Below are positions 6,276-13,415 of a stretch of DNA of 64,000 bases, piece by piece. Position numbers and translations under genes: made by a program. Under the pieces are notes generated by a model, which did not search any database, was not told the origin of the DNA, and saw only the letters and a program-made list of their open reading frames with translations. This DNA comes from Schlesneria sp. DSM 10557 (GTDB lineage Bacteria > Planctomycetota > Planctomycetia > Planctomycetales > Planctomycetaceae): NCBI RefSeq assembly GCF_041860085.1, contig NZ_CP124747.1, positions 806,001 to 870,000 of the forward strand. Reading direction: 5' to 3'. Every line of letters begins with the position of its first letter. The stretch's first letter is position 1.

Positions 6276-7083
6276 TCCGCTCAGCTTTTTCGAATGTATA
6301 GGCGATTCCTGTTCAAAGCGGGAACCAGTTACCGTTTTGCCCGCCGACGGTGTAGATCGACTTTTCGCTAATGTTTGCGAAAGGTCCGTTCCCTCACGCT
6401 CCACGATCCTGTGGAACGTCGACCACTTGGTCCATAATCCTGTGGAACAAGTTCACCTTAACCTTCGCCCCAACCTTTCCTCAACCTTCCGGCGTCGATC
6501 ACCGCCACCACCATTCCTGAGCCGTCAGCCACACTTAAGACATTCACGCTCAATGTAGATTCATAATTGCTTTACTTGTGATTCCTCCCCTCCGATCCTC
6601 TCCTGTGCTGTCTCCGTTTGTGTGGTCGAGACTCTGTCGACGATCGTTTCAGGGATGGTTCTCCACGGAAATGTGGACAACCTGGGAGCAGGACGATTCA
6701 CAGATACGTGACCCGTCGCTGGGAGGGGATTGTTTCATGAGTTCGTGAATAAATCGCTGGCCCGGCAGCATTCCCCTTTTTGGGGGAGTGACTTTTCCAT
6801 GTGGAAACGAGGCAATCGCACCATCGTCTCACTGTTCATAAACTTCTGAACGGCTCCCCTCGAAGGGGGATCGGTGGAACGGTCGCAGGAGCAGGCCGCA
6901 ACGATTGATAGCCTTCTCAATCGTCCGGGGTCAGGTCGATGTAACGCTGATGTAACGGCAGTTCAGTTACAAAAGTAACGCTCGTCGGCGCAGGGTCCGA
7001 AACGGGAACTCCCGCCACGGGGTTTTTGATAGCTCTATCAATAATCTGATCACCAGGCCCTGCTGGGATCGACCGACTTCTGC
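6276..7083. other. Gene-free control or origin-like segment
   Basis: About 800 bp with no supported gene but dense small repeats. ATCCTGTGGAAC occurs twice, at 6406-6417 and 6437-6448. Four GTAAC words lie in 6940-6980, two direct and two as the hairpin GTTAC-AAAA-GTAAC. TTGATAG-CT-CTATCAA is at 7025-7040, and TTTCGC/GCGAAA lies at about 6364-6383. Local A/T-rich patches alternate with GC. With a replicative helicase in the element, this is a candidate origin or master control region; no DnaA box was recognised with confidence. Confidence 0.4.
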
Positions 7084-7330
7084 TCACCTTGGCTCCACCG
7101 GCATCGATGCCACCTTGCCCGTGCTAGTCTTGAATTTCACTTCTGAAACAACGGTGTTCATCACCATTGTTTCCCTCAGTTTGCACACAAACGAATGGTG
7201 GACACCGCACCGGGTAGCGATCTCGCGTGCAGACCACTGTGACCACTCGGGATCATCCGAAAATGTCACCAAAAGGTGACAAAAATCGCCTGTGGAAAAT
7301 TTGCCACAAGCGATCCCACGCCAGGACAGC
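7084..7330 (-). pseudogene. HTH segment of a ParB-like/replication-accessory protein, 5' part missing in this frame
   Basis: The frame ending at 7084 encodes SDDPEWSQWSAREIATRCGV, then HHSFVCKLRE and SEVKFKTSTGKVASMP. That is a helix-turn-helix of the kind found in phage and plasmid proteins that also contain an RRNLT-type ParB-like segment. Upstream this frame becomes unrelated sequence, while the neighbouring frame (7253-7567) carries the RRNLT segment. The two parts look like one gene broken near the palindrome at 7265-7282, or like a join of two paralogues. A programmed frameshift is possible but unproven. Confidence 0.45.
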
Positions 7331-7567
7331 CTCAGCTTTGCGGAATGTCCCCTGTGACACCCCGGCAGTTGTGGCCAGTTCCTTGCGGGTGTTAACTGGA
7401 CCATAAACCTTCGATGATTTCGTCGAAGGTTGCTTTAGCTTTGGATTGCCACTGTTGCTTGCATGACTAGCCTTAGCCTTAGCCTCAATAAAAGGCTTCA
7501 GCTTCAGTGCCACTTGAACACGAGCTGCATCCGTCAGGTTCCGCCGCGACAACTGCCGACGCAGCAT
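7253..7567 (-). CDS. ParB-like (RRNLT) fragment with HTH, 104 aa
   Basis: Begins MLRRQLSRRNLTDAARVQVA followed by LKLKPFIEAKAKA, the segment seen in phage/plasmid ParB-like proteins just before an HTH. It then has a Ser/Lys linker and the HTH NTRKELATTAGVSQGTFRKA. The usual N-terminal nuclease-like half is absent, and the product stops soon after the HTH at FGDIFG, where the palindrome of copy 2 is read. Most likely a truncated or split gene; its remaining HTH could still bind DNA. The upstream 120 bases repeat the end of the neighbouring fragment (see 7570-7690). Confidence 0.45.
   Translation of the reverse strand: MLRRQLSRRNLTDAARVQVALKLKPFIEAKAKASHASNSGNPKLKQPSTKSSKVYGPVNTRKELATTAGVSQGTFRKAEAVLAWDRLWQIFHRRFLSPFGDIFG
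7264..7283. repeat. GTCACYAAAAGGTGAC palindrome, copy 2
   Basis: ATGTCACCAAAAGGTGACAA: 6-bp arms GTCACC/GGTGAC around AAAA. It lies exactly where the two ParB-like reading frames meet, so it is both coding sequence and a strong hairpin in the mRNA. Confidence 0.75.
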
Positions 7568-7569
7568 GA

Positions 7570-7690
7570 ACTCTTTAACCTCATCGCTACCTTGCCAGTC
7601 TTGGTTTCGTACTTCACTTCACTGGGCTCGGAAAAGGTGGTAACGGTTTCCACCCTTTCCTCTAATCACCACCGAACGCGATAAACGCGA
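7570..7690 (-). pseudogene. Remnant of a second HTH-cassette end
   Basis: Minus-strand translation gives SEVKYETKTGKVAM, which parallels SEVKFKTSTGKVASM of the 7084 fragment about 475 bp away. The preceding bases give VETVTTFSE, weakly like its neighbour. No start or full HTH remains. This marks a partial tandem duplication around the ParB-like locus. Confidence 0.45.
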
Positions 7691-7772
7691 TTTCCGCCCC
7701 TGAGATTTGGGACGATGATTCTATCGTGGGAATCGATCGGAACGCGGGAGAAGCGAGCCTCGCGAACCGATT

Positions 7773-7975
7773 TCACTGAGAACGCTCGGCAAGTGCCTCC
7801 AGCAGCAGCTTTGCGGTCTCTCTCTGCCGATCCGATCCCGTCAATGCCGCCTCCATTGCCGCAGACCGCATATCGGCAAGTTGCTGCTCTGTCACTGGCC
7901 AGCGATTACGCAGTGCCTGAAGGAACAGCCGCAGGTCACTGCGCTTGACCTTGCAGGGGTTACGGTCACTCGTCA
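7773..7975 (-). CDS. Small helical protein linked to the DUF5681-like gene
   Basis: About 66 residues from a GTG near 7975 close to the stop of the upstream gene; a longer frame reaches 8009. The sequence has DLRLFLQALRNRWPVTEQQL, MRSAAMEAAL and a final RETAKLLLEALAE. This helix-rich type, with an R.RWP.. core and a REtAkllleal end, recurs in planctomycete elements next to proteins of the kind encoded upstream. Role unknown; it may act in the same complex or in DNA handling. Length and spacing favour a real coupled gene. Confidence 0.5.
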
Positions 7976-8403
7976 CGATCTGAGCCTTCCACCAGATTGA
8001 TCCTCGCAAGCATGACTGCCTTGTGCTGAGCCAGGTTCGCTTCAGTGACTGGTCCCAGCTCGGCTTGAAGTCGCTTCAGTTCGTCGGTCTGAGTGAGTGG
8101 GGTCTCACCAGCATGAACGATCGGCGTGTCGTCGGCTTCGTCCGCAGTCGGCTTCGTGGCGACATAGGTCAGAATGAGTTTCGCCGCATTGAGATTGCCA
8201 GACTTCGCAGACGCAACCAGCGATTGCACGATCTCTGTCATGTCATCCTCACTGACGGCGCTCAGCAGTGCAGACCGCAGCTTCGACACTTTCCCCGCGA
8301 ACGGATTGCCGCGTGAGAATTTGTTGCCGATGCCAAACCGGCCATTGTGGGGATCTCGACCGAAAACACCGTTTGGTGACGGTCGACTCTCGGATTCATC
8401 CAT
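7966..8403 (-). CDS. DUF5681-like element protein (145 aa)
   Basis: 145 residues. The N-terminus has the pattern NGRFGIGNKFSRGNPFAGKV, as in DUF5681 proteins (GRF..GNS.NP.GR), followed by a helical bundle with LLSAVSEDDMTEIVQSL and AKSGNLNAAKLILTYV. Such proteins are frequent in phages and integrative elements and have been compared with small terminase-like or DNA-binding proteins, but their role is not settled. The C-terminus has QTDELKRLQAEL, probably a coiled coil. It sits 5' of the coupled small gene at 7773. Family call is by motif reading only. Confidence 0.55.
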   Translation of the reverse strand: MDESESRPSPNGVFGRDPHNGRFGIGNKFSRGNPFAGKVSKLRSALLSAVSEDDMTEIVQSLVASAKSGNLNAAKLILTYVATKPTADEADDTPIVHAGETPLTQTDELKRLQAELGPVTEANLAQHKAVMLARINLVEGSDRDE

Positions 8404-8507
8404 GAATTTTTTGCTCCATGTAGTATTACCGCTGCAAAAAGTTTCTGACGGACCGAATGCGCGAGCAGGACCACCCGCTTGCCGTGTTTCAGTCCAGCAG
8501 GGACCCG

Positions 8508-8696
8508 CTACTCATCAGCAGGTATCAGTTCACGCTCAACAGACTTGAACGAGTATCCGCACGATCTGCACCTGTGCCACCTGATAGGCCGTCGGCTTGA
8601 TGTGACGGGACAGTCAGCCCCCCGGCATCGCTTTCGCGGACATTGCACGATGTGATACGTGATCGGTCTCGGGTCGACTCGTGGGTCTCGTGGCAT
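8508..8696 (-). CDS. Zinc-ribbon protein (62 aa), Ogr-like
   Basis: 62 residues from ATG at 8696, with GAGG 6 bases upstream. Cys pattern CPRKRC then RWHRCRSCGYSFKSVEREL. It closely matches the gene outside attL at 749-1021. Ogr/Delta proteins of P2-like phages use a similar four-Cys ribbon to activate late genes; satellites such as P4 carry the same type. A transcription role is thus possible but inferred. The gene lies entirely within the 3' half of another open frame (8525-8866). Confidence 0.6.
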   Translation of the reverse strand: MPRDPRVDPRPITYHIVQCPRKRCRGADCPVTSSRRPIRWHRCRSCGYSFKSVERELIPADE

Positions 8697-8866
8697 GGTC
8701 CCTCATCCAGGTCGTGAGGCATTGCAGCCCGCCGCCGTCGATACTCTGCATCCGTCCATTCAGCTCTGATCTCAGCACACGCTGCCCGGATCTCGGCAAG
8801 GGACGGAACCCACACTTCCGCACCGTTGGCGGATCGCATCACGTTGCCGGGAGATTCCACTGTCAC
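8525..8866 (-). CDS. Hypothetical protein overlapping the zinc-ribbon gene
   Basis: 113 residues from GTG at 8866, which overlaps the upstream stop (GTGA). The N-terminal half is credible: VPSLAEIRAACAEIRAEWTD then AEYRRRRA, a helix of the kind seen in small planctomycete proteins. The C-terminal half is low-complexity and overlaps the zinc-ribbon gene in another frame, so part of it may be a read-through of noncoding frame. It might be a true overlapping gene or a gene whose natural stop was lost. Confidence 0.4.
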   Translation of the reverse strand: MTVESPGNVMRSANGAEVWVPSLAEIRAACAEIRAEWTDAEYRRRRAAMPHDLDEGPCHETHESTRDRSRITSCNVRESDAGGLTVPSHQADGLSGGTGADRADTRSSLLSVN

Positions 8867-9105
8867 CGATTCGGCTTGCTCGGCTCCCGCCGTGGTCTGA
8901 TGGGTCGCTTCGCCGGTCTCACTGGTCCGATCGCCTGTTCTCGCGTCGTCGTTCGCGATCCGCACTTGCCGCACTCCCGCCATCTCATTGTCTTGTCGTT
9001 CGCGTCGTTGTGTCGGGTCGACAAAACGAACGTCATTCCGCTGCACTGCTTCCCGTTCTTGATCGCTCGGCACTGCATCCCCCGTATCTGTGACTTCGTC
9101 GGCAT
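8863..9105 (-). CDS. Zinc-ribbon protein (80 aa), Ogr/NrdR-like pattern
   Basis: 80 residues from ATG at 9105; a longer frame upstream runs through the copy-3 palindrome and is less likely. It has MQCRAIKNGKQCSGMTFVLS followed by RHNDANDKTMRWRECGKCGS and RTTTRE. The spacing C-x6-C, an R-x-N/D-rich loop, then CGKC and a T/S-rich strand is close to Ogr/NrdR-type ribbons. Its basic Pro/Arg tail (RPAKRPIRPRREP) would help nucleic-acid contact. It shares RW..C..CG with the two other ribbons here, so a small family expanded within this element. Confidence 0.6.
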   Translation of the reverse strand: MPTKSQIRGMQCRAIKNGKQCSGMTFVLSTRHNDANDKTMRWRECGKCGSRTTTREQAIGPVRPAKRPIRPRREPSKPNR

Positions 9106-9160
9106 GGTGCTCTCGTTCCCTCGAAAAAACTCGTGATCCGCTCCAACAGACCGACGGAAT

Positions 9161-9180
9161 TTGTCACCAAAAGGTGACAA
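9161..9180. repeat. GTCACYAAAAGGTGAC palindrome, copy 3
   Basis: TTGTCACC/GGTGACAA arms (8 bp) around AAAA. It lies between the 9239-9691 gene and the zinc-ribbon gene at 9105, so it could be an operator or RNA hairpin in the leader of the latter. The T-run that would make it a terminator is on the wrong side for leftward transcription. Confidence 0.75.
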
Positions 9181-9238
9181 AAAGCGGGGTCAGCCATTCA
9201 CTCGAACTGGCCCCGCTCCCCGGCCTACACCGGCCAGA

Positions 9239-9691
9239 TCAGTTGAGCGACGCAGTAGCCCCGGATGTTGCCAGGGAACCGGAAGCAGAGTCTCCGTCAG
9301 CGTGCTTCGGGTTGTGTACCTCGAAGGCTTTCAGCCGCTGGAACGCGACTTGAACAAACCAGTCATGCAGGTCGAAGAAAAACGCCGACACGGGTGTGCG
9401 ACGATCGCCACACGACTGAACATGGGTTGTCATCAACGCGGCCCCGATGCAGCCATCGCACCACGGCCCCACGTCCAACAGTGCAAACCGTTCTGGGTCG
9501 GTCTCGTTCACGGCCCGATAGGCTTTCTCCTCTGCGATCACTCTGTTCGCCCACTGACTGAGACAGCCCGTTGAAGGGATCAGGCTGGGGATCACGACGA
9601 GAGCATCGTCGGTGAGCTTGCCAACATTGATTCGGCGGGGTTCTTTGGACAGGTACATTTTTTCGATTCCTTGAAAGTATGGGACTACCAT
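9239..9691 (-). CDS. Hypothetical protein (150 aa)
   Basis: 150 residues if started at ATG 9691, which overlaps the end of the upstream gene; ATG 9706 is an alternative. It has a Cys pair in VGPWCDGCIGAALMTTHVQS, an aromatic segment FFFDLHDWFVQVAFQRLKAF and a Ser/Ala-rich end. No family is recognised. The WCDGC motif plus His could bind metal or form a disulfide. It is coupled to the upstream Cys-cluster gene, suggesting joint function. Confidence 0.5.
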   Translation of the reverse strand: MVVPYFQGIEKMYLSKEPRRINVGKLTDDALVVIPSLIPSTGCLSQWANRVIAEEKAYRAVNETDPERFALLDVGPWCDGCIGAALMTTHVQSCGDRRTPVSAFFFDLHDWFVQVAFQRLKAFEVHNPKHADGDSASGSLATSGATASLN

Positions 9692-10113
9692 TTTTTGAGG
9701 GGACATTCCGCCGTCTTCATCGCCAACTTGTTCATCAAGTGGTTTTTCAGTTCGCATCGGCACCCACAGAGCTTGCAGTGACTATCCTCGAACGATGGGC
9801 ACGCCTGACAGACCGCCAACCGCTTCTTGATCAGTGCTTCACTGCTTCTGGCGAACCCGTGGAACGCATTCCACGCCCACGCTCGCCCGAAGTTCACTCC
9901 CTTGATCAGCAGACTGGGAGCTTTCGACATCGCCGCGTCCAGGTCCCGCTGGTCTGCAGGAATCGTCGCCCCCGTGGAACTGGTTTCTGAATTCGGGAAC
10001 ATCTGAGAAATCACGAATGCCGTGTACCGCGAATAATAGCTGTCAAATGTCTCTCCTTCTTGTTGGACGATCGTCTTCTTTGCTAACTGCCGTGTTTCTT
10101 CGCTGATTTCCAT
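9685..10113 (-). CDS. Phage-type protein with C-terminal Cys cluster (142 aa)
   Basis: 142 residues. The N-terminal two-thirds are helical, with FDSYYSRYTAFVISQM. The end reads RLAVCQACPSFEDSHCKLCG, then CRCELKNHLMNKLAMKTAEC and PLKKW. The order C..C, C..CGC, Lys-rich helix, CP..W is typical of short phage and integrative-element proteins of unknown role, where the Cys bind zinc. The ATG has only a weak GGTGAT upstream. The stop overlaps the next start, so the two are translated together. Confidence 0.6.
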   Translation of the reverse strand: MEISEETRQLAKKTIVQQEGETFDSYYSRYTAFVISQMFPNSETSSTGATIPADQRDLDAAMSKAPSLLIKGVNFGRAWAWNAFHGFARSSEALIKKRLAVCQACPSFEDSHCKLCGCRCELKNHLMNKLAMKTAECPLKKW

Positions 10114-10117
10114 AATA

Positions 10118-10513
10118 TCACCAAGTAAGTGTAATAGTGCGTGTGCCGCACGTTAGTGTGACTCCATTAACAGCATCCGCGACCACATTCAGACAGTAGA
10201 CATTAAAGTCATCTGTCCACGAGAAACGCACACGATCACCAAGCCCCTCACACGCGGAAACAGTGACCTGATATCCAACACCGGCAGTGAACCCGGTACG
10301 ACGCCAAATAATAGGAAGAATTACTGATACTTTCGGAAGCGTGAAGCTCGTGATACTTCCAAGGTATGGCGGTCCGCTAAATGCAACGGACATAGTTGAA
10401 ACTGACGCGAATTCTGCGCAGTTGTAGACATGACGACTTGAGGACGAGCTGCTACTCGGACAGCACGCTGGGCAGTTGATAGTGGTCACAATTACGTCGC
10501 CCGGATTCGGCAT
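10118..10513 (-). CDS. Ser-rich beta protein (131 aa), unknown
   Basis: 131 residues from ATG at 10513 with a strong GGAGGAG 6 bases upstream. After CPACCPSSSSSSSR comes a beta-rich stretch (VTVSACEGLGDRVRFSWTDD) ending GVTLTCGTRTITLTW. Strand-rich composition and the C-terminal aromatic suggest a secreted or particle-surface style protein, but there is no signal peptide. No family is recognised. It begins a new leftward transcription block after a 330-bp gap. Confidence 0.55.
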   Translation of the reverse strand: MPNPGDVIVTTINCPACCPSSSSSSSRHVYNCAEFASVSTMSVAFSGPPYLGSITSFTLPKVSVILPIIWRRTGFTAGVGYQVTVSACEGLGDRVRFSWTDDFNVYCLNVVADAVNGVTLTCGTRTITLTW

Positions 10514-10846
10514 AAACTCCTCCGTGAAGTGGCGAGCCAGTGCCCGCCGTTGATTGAGAAATGCGTGTCCCGCCGATTGGCCCCGGCCACGCTGCCGGTA
10601 TGCTGAAGCGTTGGAAAGGTCGCCACGAGTCTAAGCGGGTACTCGGTTCATGGATCGGCCATTTGCGATCCTACAGCGACAAGAACGTGCCGAATTTTGG
10701 TTGAAAAATCGTGCCCCGGTGATTGGCCTGACTCGCACTTAGTCAGCTAGAAAGCATCACTGCCACGACTCTTGCCGGGTTATCGACCGATGCGTGCGTG
10801 TCAGAAACGACGCTGACGGCAACGGTGTGCCGTTTCCGATTGGATC
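10514..10846. other. Intergenic gap, probable promoter region
   Basis: About 330 bp with no supported gene on either strand. It separates the coiled-coil gene from the Ser-rich protein gene and probably holds the promoter for the 10513-to-9239 block. No clear hairpin terminator was seen. Confidence 0.3.
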
Positions 10847-11557
10847 TCAGATCCGGTTGGGGTCGCAGCACCATGTATCTTCAACCTGCTTACGTTCTCG
10901 CTTCAGGTCCTCAAAACGCTGGTCCAACTCGATGCGATTGGCGTTCAAGGTCTCGACCTCAGTCGTCAGCCGGATCACCCGTGCGCTGATCTCAGCATCT
11001 GGTTGGATCGCCAGTTTGTTCCGGTTGTCGTCGAGTGCGTGCTGTGTGCTTTTCAGCAACGAGGAGTTTGACTCGTGGTTGATTCGGTGAATCTCCAGTT
11101 TTCGATCCACCTCTGCAATCTTGGCCTGTGCTTCCGGGTTGTTGCATGTTCTGACCAACTCGGCCCGCGCTGCCCGGCCGTCTGAATATGCTTTACGTGC
11201 GGCATCCCGCTCAGCTTCAATTGCTCTGATCTCGACATTCTGTCGCTCAAACTCCGCGTCACGCTGCTTGATTCGATCGGCAATCGTCTTCGTCAGATTG
11301 TGCATCGTAGATTCACTCTCGGCGACACGGTCCATCTGTGCTCGCAGATCCCGCCGTCGGTCGATCGCCCGCTTCTGCTCGTCCAGGTATTCGACCGTGA
11401 GGCCGCTTTCGGTCAGATCCTCGAAACTCACCTCAACGTCGTTGGCATAGTCCCTCACGATGCGTTGCCGTAGCAGGACCTGCTGCTGCCTCCGCTCTGC
11501 CTCCAAGGCCAAGAGTTTTTCCCGCTGTTTTGCCGTCGCTGTCGTTCCGTCAGTCAT
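10847..11557 (-). CDS. Long coiled-coil protein (236 aa)
   Basis: ATG at 11557 is preferred to the upstream one because AGGTGAG precedes it by 4 bases. Nearly the whole protein is charged and helical: KQREKLLALEAERRQQQVLL, then repeated R/E/A heptad-like runs to the end. It is probably a rod-like dimer. In elements of this type such proteins can be scaffolds, tape-measure-like or partition accessory factors; none is shown. It follows the HExxH gene by 4 bp. Confidence 0.6.
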   Translation of the reverse strand: MTDGTTATAKQREKLLALEAERRQQQVLLRQRIVRDYANDVEVSFEDLTESGLTVEYLDEQKRAIDRRRDLRAQMDRVAESESTMHNLTKTIADRIKQRDAEFERQNVEIRAIEAERDAARKAYSDGRAARAELVRTCNNPEAQAKIAEVDRKLEIHRINHESNSSLLKSTQHALDDNRNKLAIQPDAEISARVIRLTTEVETLNANRIELDQRFEDLKRERKQVEDTWCCDPNRI

Positions 11558-11561
11558 GTGC

Positions 11562-12446
11562 TCACCTTTCCTCAAGTGAAGCGGCTAAAATGCGAACGTC
11601 CGAAGTTGGTACGGTCGCTGGTTTGCTGAGAGTTACAGGGTCGTGCCCCGTGTCGCTGGCCCAAATATCGAGCAGTCGCTTTGGCGGTTCCGACTTGGAA
11701 ATCGCGCTCAGTGGCAAGTGCTTCATCGTTTGAATTTCGTCGCTGACTGCTTCGAGATACGCCCACGGGTCGCCATAGCCGAAATACGACCATGCCATCA
11801 ATTGAACTAACGGCAGCCGAAGTTTCGTTGCCTCGATCAGTCGGCCAGAAACATGCAACGCCAGCCGAATGAATTGCCAGTCGTGATGAACCCATTTGGG
11901 ATGATCTGCATATTCTGGAAGTTCATCTGGATCGACTTCGGTATCCTCCTTGAACACCTGAAATTTCGTCTCTTGTCGAATGTGGTTGAAACTCGTGCAC
12001 CAGTGCGGGAAGCACCCAACGCAGTGCGCCAGCTCGTGCCCCGCGACTTGCAGTAGACGTGAGTACCAGTCGCTATACTTCTCGTCCGCTGCTGGGGGAT
12101 CGTCTCGCAAACAGAACGCAGGTCCGATGCCTCGCCACTGTGCCCCGATCTGTGGACGCAAGGTGTCGGCCAGGTCCTGAGAAGTGATCCCGCAGAGGCT
12201 ATCGTGCCATCGTAGGCCGATCTCAGTCTCCCCAAGGATGTACAACCTACGGCACTTCGACTGCCGCAGTTCGTGCCTGATCATCGGCTTCAGGGTGTCT
12301 ATCAGCTTCTGCCGTTCCCGTGCCCACGAGAAACGCCACGGTCGGACGATCTTTGGCGCAGGTCGCTCATACGCCTTGATCCATCGCCGTTCCCCCGTGC
12401 TTTCGTCGAGCCACAAGATTTTTCGGTAGGGGTTGTTTCTGTTCAA
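11562..12446 (-). CDS. HExxH putative metallopeptidase (294 aa)
   Basis: 294 residues from a TTG at 12446 with GAGAGG 7 bases upstream. The zinc-peptidase signature is in LLQVAGHELAHCVGCFPHWC (about residues 132-151): HELAH gives two His ligands and the general base Glu. A third ligand is not certain; the nearby His and Glu residues are candidates. The N-terminal part is basic and Trp-rich. No signal peptide, so it probably acts in the cytoplasm or within a particle. It sits between a lipoprotein-like gene and a coiled-coil gene. The function is inferred from the motif alone. Confidence 0.6.
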   Translation of the reverse strand: MNRNNPYRKILWLDESTGERRWIKAYERPAPKIVRPWRFSWARERQKLIDTLKPMIRHELRQSKCRRLYILGETEIGLRWHDSLCGITSQDLADTLRPQIGAQWRGIGPAFCLRDDPPAADEKYSDWYSRLLQVAGHELAHCVGCFPHWCTSFNHIRQETKFQVFKEDTEVDPDELPEYADHPKWVHHDWQFIRLALHVSGRLIEATKLRLPLVQLMAWSYFGYGDPWAYLEAVSDEIQTMKHLPLSAISKSEPPKRLLDIWASDTGHDPVTLSKPATVPTSDVRILAASLEER

Positions 12447-12548
12447 AGTAGCCTCTCTCGGTTCCGCTTGGGATGGGGGTGAAATTTTGGGTGGCGCGCG
12501 GGACCGTGTGCAGTAACAAGGTTTGTCGACCTGACAGGAACCTATCCT

Positions 12549-12776
12549 TCATGGCCCCGCCTCCTCATGCCGCAGGATCACCTGACCGCCTCGCCTGAGC
12601 TCGATCGACTGCTTCGACGTTGCCCGGTCTGGTCCGATGTTGACTTCGTTGCGGTTCTCGATCAGTAGCCGTGGTGGCGTTGGTTCGATCGACGGGGGAC
12701 AGTCGCAGCAACCAGGCACCCAGCACCACGCCAGCAGTACCAGCAGCAAGGCCCATGACCACGGTCGGTTACTCAT
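12549..12776 (-). CDS. Small lipoprotein-like membrane protein (75 aa)
   Basis: 75 residues, ATG overlapping the upstream stop (ATGA). Residues 5-22 are hydrophobic (PWSWALLLVLLAWCWVPGCC), ending in a Gly-Cys that resembles a lipobox, followed by a Pro-rich linker and a beta-like end (KQSIELRRGGQVILRH). Short lipoproteins like this occur as phage outer-membrane spanins or exclusion proteins, but there is no other lysis gene here, so the role is open. Confidence 0.5.
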   Translation of the reverse strand: MSNRPWSWALLLVLLAWCWVPGCCDCPPSIEPTPPRLLIENRNEVNIGPDRATSKQSIELRRGGQVILRHEEAGP

Positions 12777-12961
12777 CGGGTTGCGTCCTGCTGATAAACC
12801 TTGCGGAGTGCCGCACGCTGTGCAGGTCGCAAGGCGTCTGGCTTCCAATTGTGTGCGATGAGCCAGGCATGAAAGTCCATTCGCATCCCTGATAACTGGT
12901 CAGCCTTCACTACTGCTGTTGGGACTTCGGGAACGGCGTAAAGTTTTCTCGTTGTGGTCAT
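12773..12961 (-). CDS. Small hypothetical protein (62 aa)
   Basis: 62 residues from ATG at 12961, two bases after the upstream stop, with GAGAGAT upstream. MDFHAWLIAHNWKPDALRPA followed by a basic helix gives a compact helix-turn style domain. No family is recognised; it overlaps the lipoprotein gene by 4 bp. Confidence 0.5.
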   Translation of the reverse strand: MTTTRKLYAVPEVPTAVVKADQLSGMRMDFHAWLIAHNWKPDALRPAQRAALRKVYQQDATR

Positions 12962-12962
12962 C

Positions 12963-13415
12963 TCAGATATCTCTCTCGTGGTTAATGGATTCCCCCTCGT
13001 CGCCGGATTCTTCTTCTTCAGTCCCGAATGCGTCGTCGAGCATGTCGGCCAGGTTCATCAAGAATGTGCGGCTTTCCGATCGGAGCACGCTGTTACCGCT
13101 CCAGCAGCGAACGTCGCCGGGAGGGATTAGCCCCTCCGCAGTGATGTTGTGAGCAGCTCGATACCGCTCGATTTCTGGCGTGCATCCGGTCGCCACGATC
13201 ACCAACTTCGCCGCGAAGTCATCAAACTCCGCTGGCTCTGTCGGCTGGTTCAGGTATGCGAGCAGGTCCCGCATCACCGCGCCGCTTCGTGTGTCTCGCG
13301 TCAAATGATTCTCCTTGTTCAAACTCATTTTTGTTGCGAAAACTCGCAGGTCGCTACGTCCCGGTTTCCCGCAGTCGCTTCTGGTACGAACCCCACCCTC
13401 CCGTGTTACTGCCAT
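12963..13415 (-). CDS. Hypothetical protein (150 aa)
   Basis: 150 residues from ATG at 13415 with AGGGG about 7 bases upstream; it overlaps the upstream zinc-ribbon gene by 10 bp. The core (DLLAYLNQPTEPAEFDDFAA and IVATGCTPEIERYRAAHN) is followed by an acidic tail (FGTEEEESGDEGES). Function unknown. It lies just downstream of the helicase and ribbon genes, so a replication accessory role is possible by context. Confidence 0.5.
   Translation of the reverse strand: MAVTREGGVRTRSDCGKPGRSDLRVFATKMSLNKENHLTRDTRSGAVMRDLLAYLNQPTEPAEFDDFAAKLVIVATGCTPEIERYRAAHNITAEGLIPPGDVRCWSGNSVLRSESRTFLMNLADMLDDAFGTEEEESGDEGESINHERDI

Noticed and set aside
6276..7083. DnaA boxes in the gene-free segment
   Set aside because: TGTGGAA words are present, but none fits the 9-mer consensus well enough.
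9161..9180. Palindrome copy 3 as an intrinsic terminator
   Set aside because: For leftward transcription the T-run comes before the stem, not after.
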